Positions 29,979 to 39,664 of a stretch of DNA of 49,360 nt are shown here, in pieces. This DNA is from a virus. The notes beneath the pieces were generated by a model, which was not told the origin of the DNA, did no database searches, and was given only the letters and a program-made list of their open reading frames with translations. Numbering within the stretch: the stretch's first letter is position 1; each line of letters begins with the position of its first letter. A program made the translations under genes and the position numbers. The stretch covers positions 1-49,360 of IMG/VR virus record IMGVR_UViG_3300025326_000054, one strand, 5' to 3'.

Positions 29979-30530
29979 ATGAGAACGGTTAAGACCATTG
30001 AGGTTGGAACAGTATTCGGTAGGTGGACGGTCGTGAATCGGGTGCCTAAGCCAGAGGGGATAAAGAAGGATGGAGCATATTTTCTCTGCAGATGTGCCTG
30101 TGGTCGCAAATCAGTAGTCACGGCAAGTAATTTACGGAGTGAACGCAGTAAACAGTGCGGCGTGTGTGGGGTTGCTGGCCTGAAGGCACGAGTGCATGGT
30201 CACACAACCGCTAATGGGAAAAACCATCGTAGTCCAACTTGTGGCGCCTGGATGGCAATGAAGCAACGATGCCTTAATCCAAAACATAATGCTTACAAAT
30301 ATTACGGTGGCAGGGGAATTGAGGTTTGTGATCTTTGGATCAACGACTTCGAGAAATTCTTGGCCGATATGGGTGAGCGCCCCTTAGGCGGGACCATAGA
30401 CAGGAAAGACCCAGACGGGAACTACACCCCGTATAACTGCCATTGGGCAACCCCAACGGAACAGAATTCGAATCTACGCATAAGGAGGGTTGATGCTCAA
30501 GGCGTCCGAGTATCGCAAGCGTCTTCGTAA
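29979..30530 (+). CDS. HNH-type homing endonuclease-like protein inserted in the tail operon
   Basis: A 183-aa protein. It has an N-terminal zinc-ribbon-like domain (FLCRCACGRKSVVTASNLRS, then CGVCG). The C-terminal block is frequent in phage endonucleases: TCGAWMAMKQRCLNPKHNAY, YYGGRGIEVCDLWI, DRKDPDGNYTPYNCHWATPT. Lower GC than the tail genes and a location between tube and chaperone genes fit mobile DNA. Start ATG 29979 follows GGAGG. The end overlaps the chaperone gene by 38 bp. Confidence 0.75.
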   Translation: MRTVKTIEVGTVFGRWTVVNRVPKPEGIKKDGAYFLCRCACGRKSVVTASNLRSERSKQCGVCGVAGLKARVHGHTTANGKNHRSPTCGAWMAMKQRCLNPKHNAYKYYGGRGIEVCDLWINDFEKFLADMGERPLGGTIDRKDPDGNYTPYNCHWATPTEQNSNLRIRRVDAQGVRVSQASS

Positions 30531-30960
30531 GGTCATTACGCTTCCATCCGGCGGGGAGATGGAGATCCGAAAACTATCCGCTTCGGATTTCCTCTCCGCC
30601 GGGGAAATACCGCTTACGTTCCAGGAGGCAATCCGTAGCGGCGACAAGGCGGCGGTCGAGGCCGCGATGAAGGCTGATCCGGGGCTGTCGAAGCGGATCA
30701 ACAACGCCGTCCTCATCAACGGAGTTGTGTCCATTAAATTGGTGGACAAGTCGCCGAGGGAGTGCTCCGACGACGAGATATCCGTGCATGAGATTGACCC
30801 GGTGGATCATAAGTTCATCGTGGACGCCATCTCCGGCTTAAACAACATGAACGCGGAGGCAGGCACATCCATCCGCAGGTTTCCTGAAGAATCAGCCTCT
30901 CCAGGTGACGCTGGACGCGATGGCGAAGCGGTACGGGAAGCTTCCGACGGAAATACTTGA
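30493..30960 (+). CDS. Tail assembly chaperone (gpG-like)
   Basis: A 155-aa acidic protein starting MLKASEYRKRLRKVITLPSG at ATG 30493 after AAGGAGG. Between tube and tape measure genes this is the place of gpG, which binds the tape measure during tail assembly. The 3' end overlaps the next frame (open from 30851), the usual arrangement for a frameshifted G/GT pair. Confidence 0.72.
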   Translation: MLKASEYRKRLRKVITLPSGGEMEIRKLSASDFLSAGEIPLTFQEAIRSGDKAAVEAAMKADPGLSKRINNAVLINGVVSIKLVDKSPRECSDDEISVHEIDPVDHKFIVDAISGLNNMNAEAGTSIRRFPEESASPGDAGRDGEAVREASDGNT

Positions 30961-31159
30961 CCTGGACCTCGACGCTTTCTCGCTGAACAACATCATCTTC
31001 GCCATCGGAATTAAGTACGAGGCGTCCTTGAAGAAGGGCCGTCCTGTGACGCTTACGACGTACGTGGACGACGGGATGGAACTTCCGGCGAAACTCGACT
31101 CCATCTTCGGGCAGGTATCGGGCCGGAAGAAAACAGGCAAGCGGGGTAAGGGGAGATAG
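30905..31159 (+). CDS. Tail assembly chaperone extension (gpT-like)
   Basis: A frame open from 30851, giving 84 residues if started at GTG 30905 (VTLDAMAKRYGKLPTEILDL...). No ribosome site precedes that GTG, while the frame already encodes sensible residues (GFLKNQPLQ) upstream. This suggests synthesis as an extension of the 30493 product by +1 (or -2) frameshifting, possibly at ..AGG-TTT-C-CTG (about 30877-30886). The basic end (KKTGKRGKGR) is typical of T domains. Confidence 0.62.
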   Translation: MTLDAMAKRYGKLPTEILDLDLDAFSLNNIIFAIGIKYEASLKKGRPVTLTTYVDDGMELPAKLDSIFGQVSGRKKTGKRGKGR

Positions 31160-33025
31160 ATGGCGAACATCGTTGAGTTGGTCATCCGAGGCAACGACCA
31201 GACTACCCGCGCTATCACGTCCTCCGTGCAGGGGCTGAAGGGCATGGAGTCCGTCGTCGACTCCATCGGCCGATCCCTCGCGGGGTTGGTGTCGGTGGGG
31301 GCGCTGGCGAACCTTGCGAGATCCGCCATCCAGCTCGGGTCCGACCTCGACGATGCGTCAAAGAAATTCGGCGTATCCGCGTCGGAGTTGTCGAAGTTGC
31401 AGTACGTGGCGAAGCTCTCCGGGGTGCAGTTCGAGGACCTTGGTGGCGCCTTCAAGTTCATGGCGAAGTCCATCGCCGAGGCGGAGAATCCGACATCCGA
31501 CGCAGCGATCGCGTTCAAGGCGATGGGGATCTCCATGTCGGAGTTGAAGTCCCTTTCCCCGAACGAAATCTTCATGAGGCTTGCAGACGCCTTCGCCGGG
31601 ATGGAGGACGGTGCGAACAAGACGGCCCTTGCGATGGCGATCTTCGGGCGCAGCGGAGCGAACATTCTGCCGGTATTGTCGGAGGGGGCGGCGGGGATTG
31701 CGCGGCTGAAGGACGAAGCGAAGGCGATGGGGGTAGCCCTCTCCGAGGATCAGATCAAGAAACTCGACGATTACGGCGACACGATCGACAAGATCGGCAT
31801 GGCCGCCAAGTCCACCGCCGGGATGCTGCTGGTCGACCTGGTAGACGGGATCAAAGGGGTATGGGCCGAGATCGAGAAACACGGGCCAGCTATCGAGGCG
31901 TTCTATGTCCGCATATTCGGCGGAGAATTGTCTCCCGGAAGCCGCGGGATAAAGCAGGGGAAGATCGCCGATATCCTTGTCTCTAATCCGGACGCTCAAA
32001 AGAAGGCCGCCCCGAACATCGAGGCGATCAAGAAGGCAGCCGCCGAGGAAACGAAGACCCGCGAGGAAGGCGCGAAGCGGATCCTGAAACTCCTCGGAGC
32101 CCAGTCCGAAGCCCTTGCGTCCTTTTACGGCGACGCGACAGAGTTGGCGAAGATAGCCGCCGATGAGGACATCAAGGGATTCGAGGAGCGGCAGAAACTC
32201 GAAGCGGATTGGATGAAGATTCACGCCGCGAACGTGGCGAAGCAGGGCGAGATTGACCACGAGGCTCTCGCCGCCGAGATGGGCATCGGTGGTGGCCCCG
32301 CCGCCCCCTTCCTCTTCGACGACGCGATGCAGGCCGCGCAAGCCTACGGGAACGTCTCCCTCGCCATCCAGACGATGAACTCCGACCTTGGGGCAACGCA
32401 GACTACCCTCGCGGAGAATCAGTCGTGGATCGCACTGTACCAGCAGGCGTGGATGGACGCCAACCTCGCCATCGCGGATTCCGCCGCCTCCCTCTACGGC
32501 GGGATGCAGAACTGGATATCCTCCTCCCTGCAGGGACTGATCACCGGAACGATGGCGGTCATGGACGTCCTGAAGAACCTCGGCAAGATGATGCTCTCCA
32601 TCATCACGGAGTACGTCGCCAAGTGGCTTGTCTCTCGCCTGTTCATGGCGGCGATGGGGAAGACGTTCCAGGCGGCGGAGATAGCGGCGGCGATCACCAC
32701 CGGGACGGCGGTCGCGGCGGCGTGGGCTCCAGCGGCAGCTCTCGTTGAGATTGCAACCCTCGGTAGTGCATCGGTTGCGGCAGCGGCGGGGCTGGCGTCC
32801 ACCGTGGCCCTCGCGCAGGCCCTCGCGGTTCCGAAACTGGCCGAAGGGGGCATTGTGAACCGCCCGACGCTGGCCCTCATCGGCGAGAAGGGGCCGGAGG
32901 CGGTCGTACCGCTGTCTGGCGGCGGCGCCGGTCAGTCGATTATCCTCCAACTCGACGGAGAAGTGCTGGCGCAGTGGTTCCATAAGGCGGGACGCACCGG
33001 CACGCTGAGGCTCGTTCCGGCGTGA
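31160..33025 (+). CDS. Tail tape measure protein
   Basis: A 621-aa protein, the longest helical one here. The N-terminal part has the tape measure signature (ANLARSAIQLGSDLDDASKK, MAIFGRSGANILPVLSEG). The middle is coiled-coil, and the C-terminal 150 residues include hydrophobic helices (AAITTGTAVAAAWAPAAALV) and LAEGGIVNRPTLALIGEKGP. It sets tail length and travels into the host envelope at DNA entry. By the usual 1.5 angstrom per residue, the tail would be near 90 nm (inference). Confidence 0.9.
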   Translation: MANIVELVIRGNDQTTRAITSSVQGLKGMESVVDSIGRSLAGLVSVGALANLARSAIQLGSDLDDASKKFGVSASELSKLQYVAKLSGVQFEDLGGAFKFMAKSIAEAENPTSDAAIAFKAMGISMSELKSLSPNEIFMRLADAFAGMEDGANKTALAMAIFGRSGANILPVLSEGAAGIARLKDEAKAMGVALSEDQIKKLDDYGDTIDKIGMAAKSTAGMLLVDLVDGIKGVWAEIEKHGPAIEAFYVRIFGGELSPGSRGIKQGKIADILVSNPDAQKKAAPNIEAIKKAAAEETKTREEGAKRILKLLGAQSEALASFYGDATELAKIAADEDIKGFEERQKLEADWMKIHAANVAKQGEIDHEALAAEMGIGGGPAAPFLFDDAMQAAQAYGNVSLAIQTMNSDLGATQTTLAENQSWIALYQQAWMDANLAIADSAASLYGGMQNWISSSLQGLITGTMAVMDVLKNLGKMMLSIITEYVAKWLVSRLFMAAMGKTFQAAEIAAAITTGTAVAAAWAPAAALVEIATLGSASVAAAAGLASTVALAQALAVPKLAEGGIVNRPTLALIGEKGPEAVVPLSGGGAGQSIILQLDGEVLAQWFHKAGRTGTLRLVPA

Positions 33026-33786
33026 GGATTTTCTACGACAACCTCATCGACCTTTCTGCGACGGTTATCACCGCCGGGTCCGAAGCCGCAGACCTGCCCG
33101 CATCAAACGTCCAGCACCCGCACCGGGGCAAGGTGTACCGAACGGGAGTTAGTGCCGCCGCAGAATGGATAAAATTCGATCTTGGATCAGCGCAGGCGGT
33201 GCAGGCGGTAATTCTGCTGGATCACACGCTCACCGCGTCGGACACCACGATCAAGTTACAGGGGAACGCGACGGACTCTTGGGGCAGCCCTTCCGTCGAC
33301 GAGACGATCACCTTCAACGCCGGGACGATGGTCCTGTACCTCTCCGCGGAGCAGACGTATCGCTGGTGGCGAGTCATCTTCACGAAGTCGGCCGCGGGGG
33401 AGACGCGGGACATCGGGCGCGTGTTCCTCGGGCCGTACGTAGAATGTACCCAGTCCTTCCGGTACGGGGATGCCGAGATCAAGCCGGTCGACCTGTCGGA
33501 GACGGACCGCGCGCTTGGCGGGCAGACGTTCTCCGAGATCAAGCCGATCTATAACGAGATCAAGGGGTCGTTCTACTGGATCGACGACACTCAGGCGACG
33601 CTGCTCAAGTCCCTCTCCGATACGGTAGGGACGCACACTCCGTTCTTCCTGTCGATCGACCCGACGAACAAGGGATACGACCTGCTATATTACGGCAAGT
33701 TCAAGCAACTGTCCGCGCAGAAGATCGAGCACACGTACGGCGGATATAAGTGGTCGGTCGGGTTTGAGATGGCCGAGGAAGCATGA
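33022..33786 (+). CDS. Tail tip protein with discoidin-like domain
   Basis: A 254-aa protein with GTG start at 33022. Residues 10-135 resemble a discoidin/F5-F8-type beta sandwich (WIKFDLGSAQAVQAVILLDH... YRWWRVIFTKSAAGETRDIG). The rest is a tail domain ending KWSVGFEMAEEA. Its place after the tape measure suggests a distal tail or tip component with possible carbohydrate binding. Confidence 0.65.
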   Translation: MRIFYDNLIDLSATVITAGSEAADLPASNVQHPHRGKVYRTGVSAAAEWIKFDLGSAQAVQAVILLDHTLTASDTTIKLQGNATDSWGSPSVDETITFNAGTMVLYLSAEQTYRWWRVIFTKSAAGETRDIGRVFLGPYVECTQSFRYGDAEIKPVDLSETDRALGGQTFSEIKPIYNEIKGSFYWIDDTQATLLKSLSDTVGTHTPFFLSIDPTNKGYDLLYYGKFKQLSAQKIEHTYGGYKWSVGFEMAEEA

Positions 33787-35828
33787 GCGTCTTCACTGGC
33801 CGCCTCGCATACCCGAACCTGAAGAAAGTTGTTCTCCTCGAACTGACCGCCGGGGAGCATCTTCGGCATTGGACGCTCGACGCCGGATCGGTCTATTACG
33901 CGACTACGGTTGCCGGGCCGTCTCGGGCTGTTACCGACATGCGCGAAAACGGGGCATCGCTGACCGAGGGGGCGTCGACCTCTCTCTCCGCCGGCCAGTG
34001 GTACTGGGATCAGGCCGCGGGCCGGGTGTATGTCTGCTGCACCGGGTCTGTGTCCCCGTACACACTGACGCTTCAGGCCATCATTCAATTCTGCTTCTCC
34101 GACACGGGTCGCATCTACAACGGGATCTATTACGACCCACGCCTGACCGCGCTCCCGTCTCTGTCCATGAAGATCGAGCGGGAGTTTGGGAGGCCCGGCG
34201 TACTCGGCACCGGGAATGTGGAACTCGCCAACGGGGACGGGTTCTTCGATGCGCTCTCGGACCTCCAGTGGGATGCGGGCACGGCTACGGTGAAGATGGG
34301 GGCTGACGATCCCCTCTTCTACCGGACGCCCGACCTGTCGCTGGAGGACGGGTTCCTGTCGAACGACGGAGAGGACGGGTTCCTATCGGATGAGCCGCTG
34401 GACGGGTTCCAAGCGCCGTCGTCTACCCTCGGTTCCCGTCTCGCCCGCGCGGAGTGCGCCTACGCGGACTTCGACACGATCGGCGTTTTCCGCGTCTCCG
34501 GGTGGTCGAAGAAGGACCGGGCGTTCGTCCTGCAACTGGAGGACAAGCGCAAGGATTTAAAGAAGAAGATCCCGGCCGATTTTTACGGACGCACGACGTA
34601 TCCGAACATGGAAGAGGACTCCATCGGGGATCCGATCCAGATCGCCTACGGGGTCATCTACGACGTGCGGCCCGTGTGTATCGACCTGCCCCTCTTGAAG
34701 TTCAAGGTGGCCGGTCACGCCGTCAAGGATTTTACGGGTTGCCGCGTGTTCGACGGCACGACGGAAGCCTGGACGGATGTCGCGTTCGCATCGACGGACG
34801 AGGCGAACGGGGAGTTCACTCTCTCAGTAGACGATTGGGATCGACAGGCGTCGGTGGCGGTGGATTTCTCTGGAAGGGTAGATACCGCCGGGGACCTGAT
34901 GGACAACGATGCGGATGTCGTAGAGGACATTCAGACGACGTACCTCGGGGTCGCGGAATCGGAGATTCACGCGGCGTCGTTTACCGAATCGGCAAGGCGT
35001 CTCTATCTCGGCACGGACCCGGACGGGAATCCGGTCAACGCCCGTCGCGTGTCGCTCTATTTGAACAAGGCCGAAGATGCGACGAAGATATTCGAACGGA
35101 TCAACGGGTTGGCCGGATCGTACCTGTTCCCGGACGCCTCCGGGGTCTATCGGTATAAAGTATTCGAGCCGGAGCCGGGAGATTCCGTCGAGACGTTCGA
35201 CGAATCGAAAGGCGACCTCTTCTCCTTCGTCGAGGACGTGACCGCCGAAGAGATCGTCTCTTCCGTGCGGGCGGCGTACCAGCGCCGGGCGCAGCAGGAT
35301 TATCCGCAGGTTGTCCTCTACGAGAGGGCCGAGGCGCAATACCTCCAGGGAGCAACAGCGGCGGTCCTGCTCGACGAGGACGTACCGTGCGACCGGATGA
35401 GCGATGCGCTTACGTGGGCGCAGCGGGAAGCGAGGCAGAAAGGGGAACGGCGCCGGGTCTACAAGGCCGCTGTATCTCATCGAGGATGGCCGATCCTGCC
35501 CGCGCAGCAGATCCGAATCGTCTACGAGCGGCACGGGATCAACCAGGTATTCGAGGTCCTGGAGGTAAAGCGGAACCTGTCGAACACGCTCCGGGTGGAG
35601 TTGGTCGTCGGGAACCTTCACGGGTTCGGCGTTCAGGCCGGGTTCCTGTCGGACGATGCGCCCGTGTTCCCGGACTCCCTTGGCGGAGCGACCGCCGCGG
35701 CATGGGACGATACGTGGTCGGACGACCTGAAAGCATGGGCGCGGCAGAACGTCGGGTATATCTCCGATGACAACGGGTTCGCGGACGCGACGGACCCGGA
35801 ATCGTTCAATACTTTCATCGTGGTATAG
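33783..35828 (+). CDS. Tail hub/baseplate protein (central fibre-like)
   Basis: A 681-aa protein. The front (FTGRLAYPNLKKVVLLELTA) and the blocks MKIEREFGRPGVLGTGNVEL and TIGVFRVSGWSKKDRAFVLQ are typical of siphophage tail-hub proteins. Near residue 190 are three short repeats of the form DGFLS/DGFQ (LEDGFLSNDGEDGFLSDEPL). It would sit at the tail tip and organise fibres. GTG/ATG overlap start at 33783. Confidence 0.7.
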   Translation: MSVFTGRLAYPNLKKVVLLELTAGEHLRHWTLDAGSVYYATTVAGPSRAVTDMRENGASLTEGASTSLSAGQWYWDQAAGRVYVCCTGSVSPYTLTLQAIIQFCFSDTGRIYNGIYYDPRLTALPSLSMKIEREFGRPGVLGTGNVELANGDGFFDALSDLQWDAGTATVKMGADDPLFYRTPDLSLEDGFLSNDGEDGFLSDEPLDGFQAPSSTLGSRLARAECAYADFDTIGVFRVSGWSKKDRAFVLQLEDKRKDLKKKIPADFYGRTTYPNMEEDSIGDPIQIAYGVIYDVRPVCIDLPLLKFKVAGHAVKDFTGCRVFDGTTEAWTDVAFASTDEANGEFTLSVDDWDRQASVAVDFSGRVDTAGDLMDNDADVVEDIQTTYLGVAESEIHAASFTESARRLYLGTDPDGNPVNARRVSLYLNKAEDATKIFERINGLAGSYLFPDASGVYRYKVFEPEPGDSVETFDESKGDLFSFVEDVTAEEIVSSVRAAYQRRAQQDYPQVVLYERAEAQYLQGATAAVLLDEDVPCDRMSDALTWAQREARQKGERRRVYKAAVSHRGWPILPAQQIRIVYERHGINQVFEVLEVKRNLSNTLRVELVVGNLHGFGVQAGFLSDDAPVFPDSLGGATAAAWDDTWSDDLKAWARQNVGYISDDNGFADATDPESFNTFIVV

Positions 35829-35837
35829 GGGGCGTCG

Positions 35838-36776
35838 ATGGCGTGGACTGATATCGCAAAGCGGGCCGTCGGCGACTGCATCCCGAAGTCGTGGCTCGAC
35901 ACGTTCATCGACAACCTCGTACATCTCTACAACTCCGCAGGAGGAAGCGGCACCGGGTCAAGCGGGTCCCTCCAGAACGGCTCCTTCGAGAACGACACGG
36001 ACGCGGACGGCATACCGGACGGATGGACTCGCACTCTTTACACCGGCGGGTCCTTCGCCATCGAAACTACCGCTCCGGCGCACGGCGCGAAGGCGATCAA
36101 GTTCACCTCTCCCGGTGGCTCCGGGAACGGTGGAGGGTACATAGAAAATGATGATTATATTCTCTGCTCCGAGGTCCGCCCGGTAGTGTTGCGATGGGTC
36201 ATGTGGGGGACGGCGGACGTAAATAATCTGGTGGATATCCTCTTCTATGACAAGGCGAAGGGATATCTGTCCACGACGAACCTGTACACAAACGCGGCCA
36301 CAAACCCCACCACGGCCACGCAGAAACATTACTCCGTAACCCCCCCCGCCGATGCACGGTATTTCAGGATCCGGTTGACCGGCTGCAAGAACGACGACAC
36401 GACGGCGGGGTCTACGTACTTCGACGATGTGGCAATAGGCACAAGTATAGGGAGCGTCGTGGGATATGCGGAGACAGCCGCGAGTGAGGATCGTCCTGCG
36501 GATCGCATCCATATAGCGACCTCCTTGTCCTCCGTCGTGTTTACCGCACTGGACAACACATGGGTATCCCTATCCGGTGCGAAGGTGGGTGTCGCGGGCG
36601 GGGGGGATGTCATTATCGATCTAAGGGATAGCGCAGGCAATTCACGGCTCACCGTGACGCTTGCTTTGCCATTGGGCACGTACGCTATCTATGCATCCGC
36701 AACCTGGTGGACTTACGCAGTCGGTACGGCGTCGGAACACTATCTCACCGCGATGGCGATCCGGCAGGAGGTTTAG
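35838..36776 (+). CDS. Tail fibre protein with carbohydrate-binding-like module
   Basis: A 312-aa protein. A short anchor (AWTDIAKRAVGDCIPKSWLD) is followed by a beta-sandwich resembling CBM4/9-type modules (LQNGSFENDTDADGIPDGWT... YFDDVAIGTS) and another beta domain. It is probably a receptor-binding or fibre subunit attached to the hub. The DTDADGIPDGW segment may bind calcium. Confidence 0.68.
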   Translation: MAWTDIAKRAVGDCIPKSWLDTFIDNLVHLYNSAGGSGTGSSGSLQNGSFENDTDADGIPDGWTRTLYTGGSFAIETTAPAHGAKAIKFTSPGGSGNGGGYIENDDYILCSEVRPVVLRWVMWGTADVNNLVDILFYDKAKGYLSTTNLYTNAATNPTTATQKHYSVTPPADARYFRIRLTGCKNDDTTAGSTYFDDVAIGTSIGSVVGYAETAASEDRPADRIHIATSLSSVVFTALDNTWVSLSGAKVGVAGGGDVIIDLRDSAGNSRLTVTLALPLGTYAIYASATWWTYAVGTASEHYLTAMAIRQEV

Positions 36777-37091
36777 GTGAAACTTATCTTCGTCGAAGGG
36801 AATTGCGTGAAGCGGATCAGCGGGGATGCGGTGCCGGACGTGCCTGGTGCGACGGTAGTCGACGAGGCGCCCGGGATAGTTGGCGTTTCGCTGCGCCTCA
36901 TCAAGTTGGTCGACGGCGCTCCCGTGGCCGTGCCTCCGCCCGCCGAAGAGATAGCAGCGCAGGAAGCGAAGGCCGATCTCGATGCGTTCCTTCGCAAGGC
37001 ATTCCTCGCTGCGTTCAATCACGAGAACCGTCTGCGCGTCCTCGAAGGGAAACCTCCCGTCACGCGGGAGCAGTTCAAGGCGGCGTTATGA
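36777..37091 (+). CDS. Small tail-region protein (possible fibre chaperone)
   Basis: A 104-aa protein with GTG start immediately after the fibre gene. The N-terminal half is beta-like (MKLIFVEGNCVKRISGDAVP), and the C-terminal half is a charged helix (AQEAKADLDAFLRKAFLAAF). Assembly chaperones often lie here, but there is no family evidence. Confidence 0.58.
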   Translation: MKLIFVEGNCVKRISGDAVPDVPGATVVDEAPGIVGVSLRLIKLVDGAPVAVPPPAEEIAAQEAKADLDAFLRKAFLAAFNHENRLRVLEGKPPVTREQFKAAL

Positions 37092-37147
37092 TGCTTTCCT
37101 TTAACTCCTTCTTGTTCCGCACGCCCCGCCCGTGGGGGGCAAGGTAG
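37088..37147 (+). CDS. Tiny coupled ORF
   Basis: A 19-codon frame (MMLSFNSFLFRTPRPWGAR) starts by overlap with the previous stop and ends in a TAG sharing one base with GTG 37147. It may serve only translational coupling. Confidence 0.3.
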   Translation: MMLSFNSFLFRTPRPWGAR

Positions 37148-37689
37148 TGGCGACTGAGCGTATCTATCCGGCGGGCGACGGGGCAATAGCATGGATTGAA
37201 GTAAACACGGACAATGTAGGGACAAATCACTATTTAAGAGTCGATGACCCGTACGGAAGTTACAATGATGCATCGTCGGACGCATTGTACGCGAATGCTG
37301 GCAACGTCGATATTTACACGATGGCGAACGTCGCCGCCATGGGCGCGGGAGACACGGCTACTGATCTTACCGTCTATCTAAGGATTCAATCGCCTATAGG
37401 GTCATCGGAGACGATGCAGGTATCGTACTCCCTGAACGGAACCGACTGGACGCAAATCGGAACGAACATAGTCCTCAACGAAATATCCTACACGGAATAT
37501 ACGAGGACGGTTTCTGGCCTTTCGCTTAGTCAAGGCGACGTAAATAATCTTCAGATAAAGATTCAACGCACCGCAGGATCGAACGATATACGGATATCCG
37601 CGTTAAGCGTTCTGGTGACATATACGGAGGCGGGCGGGAGTGCGATACCCGTATTCATGCACCATCTGAACATTTTAGCGGGGAACTAA
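37147..37689 (+). CDS. Tail fibre-associated beta-rich protein
   Basis: A 180-aa protein starting at GTG 37147 (ATERIYPAGDGAIAWIEVNT...). It forms an all-beta domain (TDLTVYLRIQSPIGSSETMQ, VSYSLNGTDWTQIGTNIVLN), like small carbohydrate-binding or fibre modules. The unusual GTG is favoured by overlap with the preceding TAG; an upstream GTG at 37132 is an alternative. Confidence 0.58.
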   Translation: MATERIYPAGDGAIAWIEVNTDNVGTNHYLRVDDPYGSYNDASSDALYANAGNVDIYTMANVAAMGAGDTATDLTVYLRIQSPIGSSETMQVSYSLNGTDWTQIGTNIVLNEISYTEYTRTVSGLSLSQGDVNNLQIKIQRTAGSNDIRISALSVLVTYTEAGGSAIPVFMHHLNILAGN

Positions 37690-37690
37690 T

Positions 37691-39664
37691 ATGTACCTAA
37701 AGGTCAGTACAGCGTACACGTTCCGACTCGGTCCTTTCGTCGATTCCGCGGACGGCAATACGGAGGAAAACGCTCTCACCATCGCAGCCGCGAGCGTCCT
37801 TCTTTCAAAGGCTGGTGGAGCATTGACCGCGAAGACTGAGGCAACCGCGCTTACAGGGACGGGGGCAAACGCGCATTATACCTGCGTGCTCGATACTACG
37901 GATACCAACACGGTCGGGACTCTCCGCGTTTGGGCGCACATTACCGGGGCGCTTGCCGTTTACAAGGACTTCATGGTCCTTCCTGCGAACGTGTACGATT
38001 CGCTTGTTGCGGGATCGGACCTATTGCAGACCGACGAGACGCAATTACTCGGAACGGCAATTTCAGCCCCGGCGACGGCGGGCTTGCACGACGTGAACGT
38101 GAGGCAGATATCCACGGACGCCACAGCGGCAGACAACTGCGAACTTATGTTCGACGGCACCGGATACGCGGGCGGGACGGCGAAACTGAAGGTAGACGTT
38201 GAGACGATAAAGACGCAAGCTGTCACCTGCGCGGCCGGAGTTACTGTCCTTGCATCCGTTGGCACCGCCGCGACTTCCACGGCGCAAACCGGCGACTCGT
38301 TCCCGCTGGTGTCAACGGAGGTGGCGGAAATCTACGCAGCCGTCATCACCAACGCGGCTGGAACAGACATAGCGGCAGACATCATAGCCATGAAAGTGGA
38401 CACTGCGGCGATTCTCATTGACACCGGTACAACGCTCGACGGAAGAATACCAGCCGCGCTTGGAGCGGACGGATTTATTAAGGCATCCGTGTTCGGAATG
38501 ATGGGCACCGCCCTCACGGAAACGGCGGGACAGATCGCGGCGGCGTTCACGAAGTTCTTCAACAAGGCGTTTCCTACCGGTACCATCAACAGCATCCCGG
38601 ACGCGGTCGCGGGCGCGGCTTCCGGGATCGCAATCGTCGGATCGGAGATGGCCGCGAACGTGACGAAGGTGAACGGAGTCGCGCAGACGGCCACGTTGGA
38701 CACGCTGAAAACGGTTGTAGACACTATCCAGGCCGACACGGATCTGCTGGATGATGCTATCGGCGGGCTGGCCGATATTCATACGGACGTGGCGGCGGTG
38801 AAGTCGGATACAGCGGCAATCCTGTTGGACACCGGGACTGATGGGGTGGTCCTGCCGCAAGCGCAAGCCGACAAAGTGTGGGGAACGGCGGCGCGTATCC
38901 TGACGGCTAACACGAATTTCAACGATCCGACGGCGGCCACCATCGCAGATGCGGTATGGGATGAACTGGTTACAGGTCACGATGGAGCGGGCAAGGCGGG
39001 CGCACAGTTATGGACCGACATCGACGCCATCGCTGTAGACGTTGCCGGGTTGGATGGCGCGGCCATGAGGGGAACTGATTCCGCCGCTCTTGCCTCCGTC
39101 TGCACAGAGGGTCGCCTGTCCGAACTCGACGCGGCAACCGGCGGGAAGTTGGCGAACGTGGCCGATGTCATCGCGGTAGATGTCGCTGGACTGGACGGAG
39201 CCGCCATGCGCGGGACAGACAGCGCGGCACTTGCGAGCGTCTGCACGGAAGGGCGCCTTGCGGAGTTGGACGCCGCGAACCTTCCGACCACGACGGACAA
39301 TATCCTGACGGACACCGGTACAACTCTCGACGGAAGAATCCCTGCCGCGCTCGTAGGTGGCCGCATGGACTCCAACGCTTCGGCCATCGCCGGGGTGTCC
39401 GCGGCAGCGACGAACCTCGCCGCATCCGCCGGAGTGATCTACATCGGTTCCGTGACCGGAGCGACGGCGGCTACCACGCTGATCGACTCCGCGCTGACGC
39501 AAGCGGCGACGGATTTCTGGATCGGGAGAATCGTCATCTTCACCAGCGGCACGCTGAAATACCAGGCAAGCGCGATTACAGCATTCGACCCGGCGACGGA
39601 CAAGATCACATTCGACGCCATGACAGGCGCGGCGTCTTTGGCCGATACCTACGTGATCGTCTGA
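37691..39664 (+). CDS. Long tail fibre with internal repeats
   Basis: A 657-aa Ala/Thr/Asp-rich protein. After an N-terminal beta domain, it has long alpha-helical or collagen-like spaced repeats: IAVDVAGLDGAAMRGTDSAA occurs twice (encoded at about 39016 and 39172), and DTGTTLDGRIPAAL twice. The C-terminal domain (IGSVTGATAATTLIDSALTQ... TFDAMTGAASLADTYVIV) is a fibre-knob type seen in other phages. It probably trimerises as a tail fibre. Confidence 0.75.
   Translation: MYLKVSTAYTFRLGPFVDSADGNTEENALTIAAASVLLSKAGGALTAKTEATALTGTGANAHYTCVLDTTDTNTVGTLRVWAHITGALAVYKDFMVLPANVYDSLVAGSDLLQTDETQLLGTAISAPATAGLHDVNVRQISTDATAADNCELMFDGTGYAGGTAKLKVDVETIKTQAVTCAAGVTVLASVGTAATSTAQTGDSFPLVSTEVAEIYAAVITNAAGTDIAADIIAMKVDTAAILIDTGTTLDGRIPAALGADGFIKASVFGMMGTALTETAGQIAAAFTKFFNKAFPTGTINSIPDAVAGAASGIAIVGSEMAANVTKVNGVAQTATLDTLKTVVDTIQADTDLLDDAIGGLADIHTDVAAVKSDTAAILLDTGTDGVVLPQAQADKVWGTAARILTANTNFNDPTAATIADAVWDELVTGHDGAGKAGAQLWTDIDAIAVDVAGLDGAAMRGTDSAALASVCTEGRLSELDAATGGKLANVADVIAVDVAGLDGAAMRGTDSAALASVCTEGRLAELDAANLPTTTDNILTDTGTTLDGRIPAALVGGRMDSNASAIAGVSAAATNLAASAGVIYIGSVTGATAATTLIDSALTQAATDFWIGRIVIFTSGTLKYQASAITAFDPATDKITFDAMTGAASLADTYVIV

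Noticed and set aside
31358-32983. 541-codon minus-strand ORF opposite the tape measure
   Set aside because: Shadow frame. The tape measure protein on the plus strand is clear.
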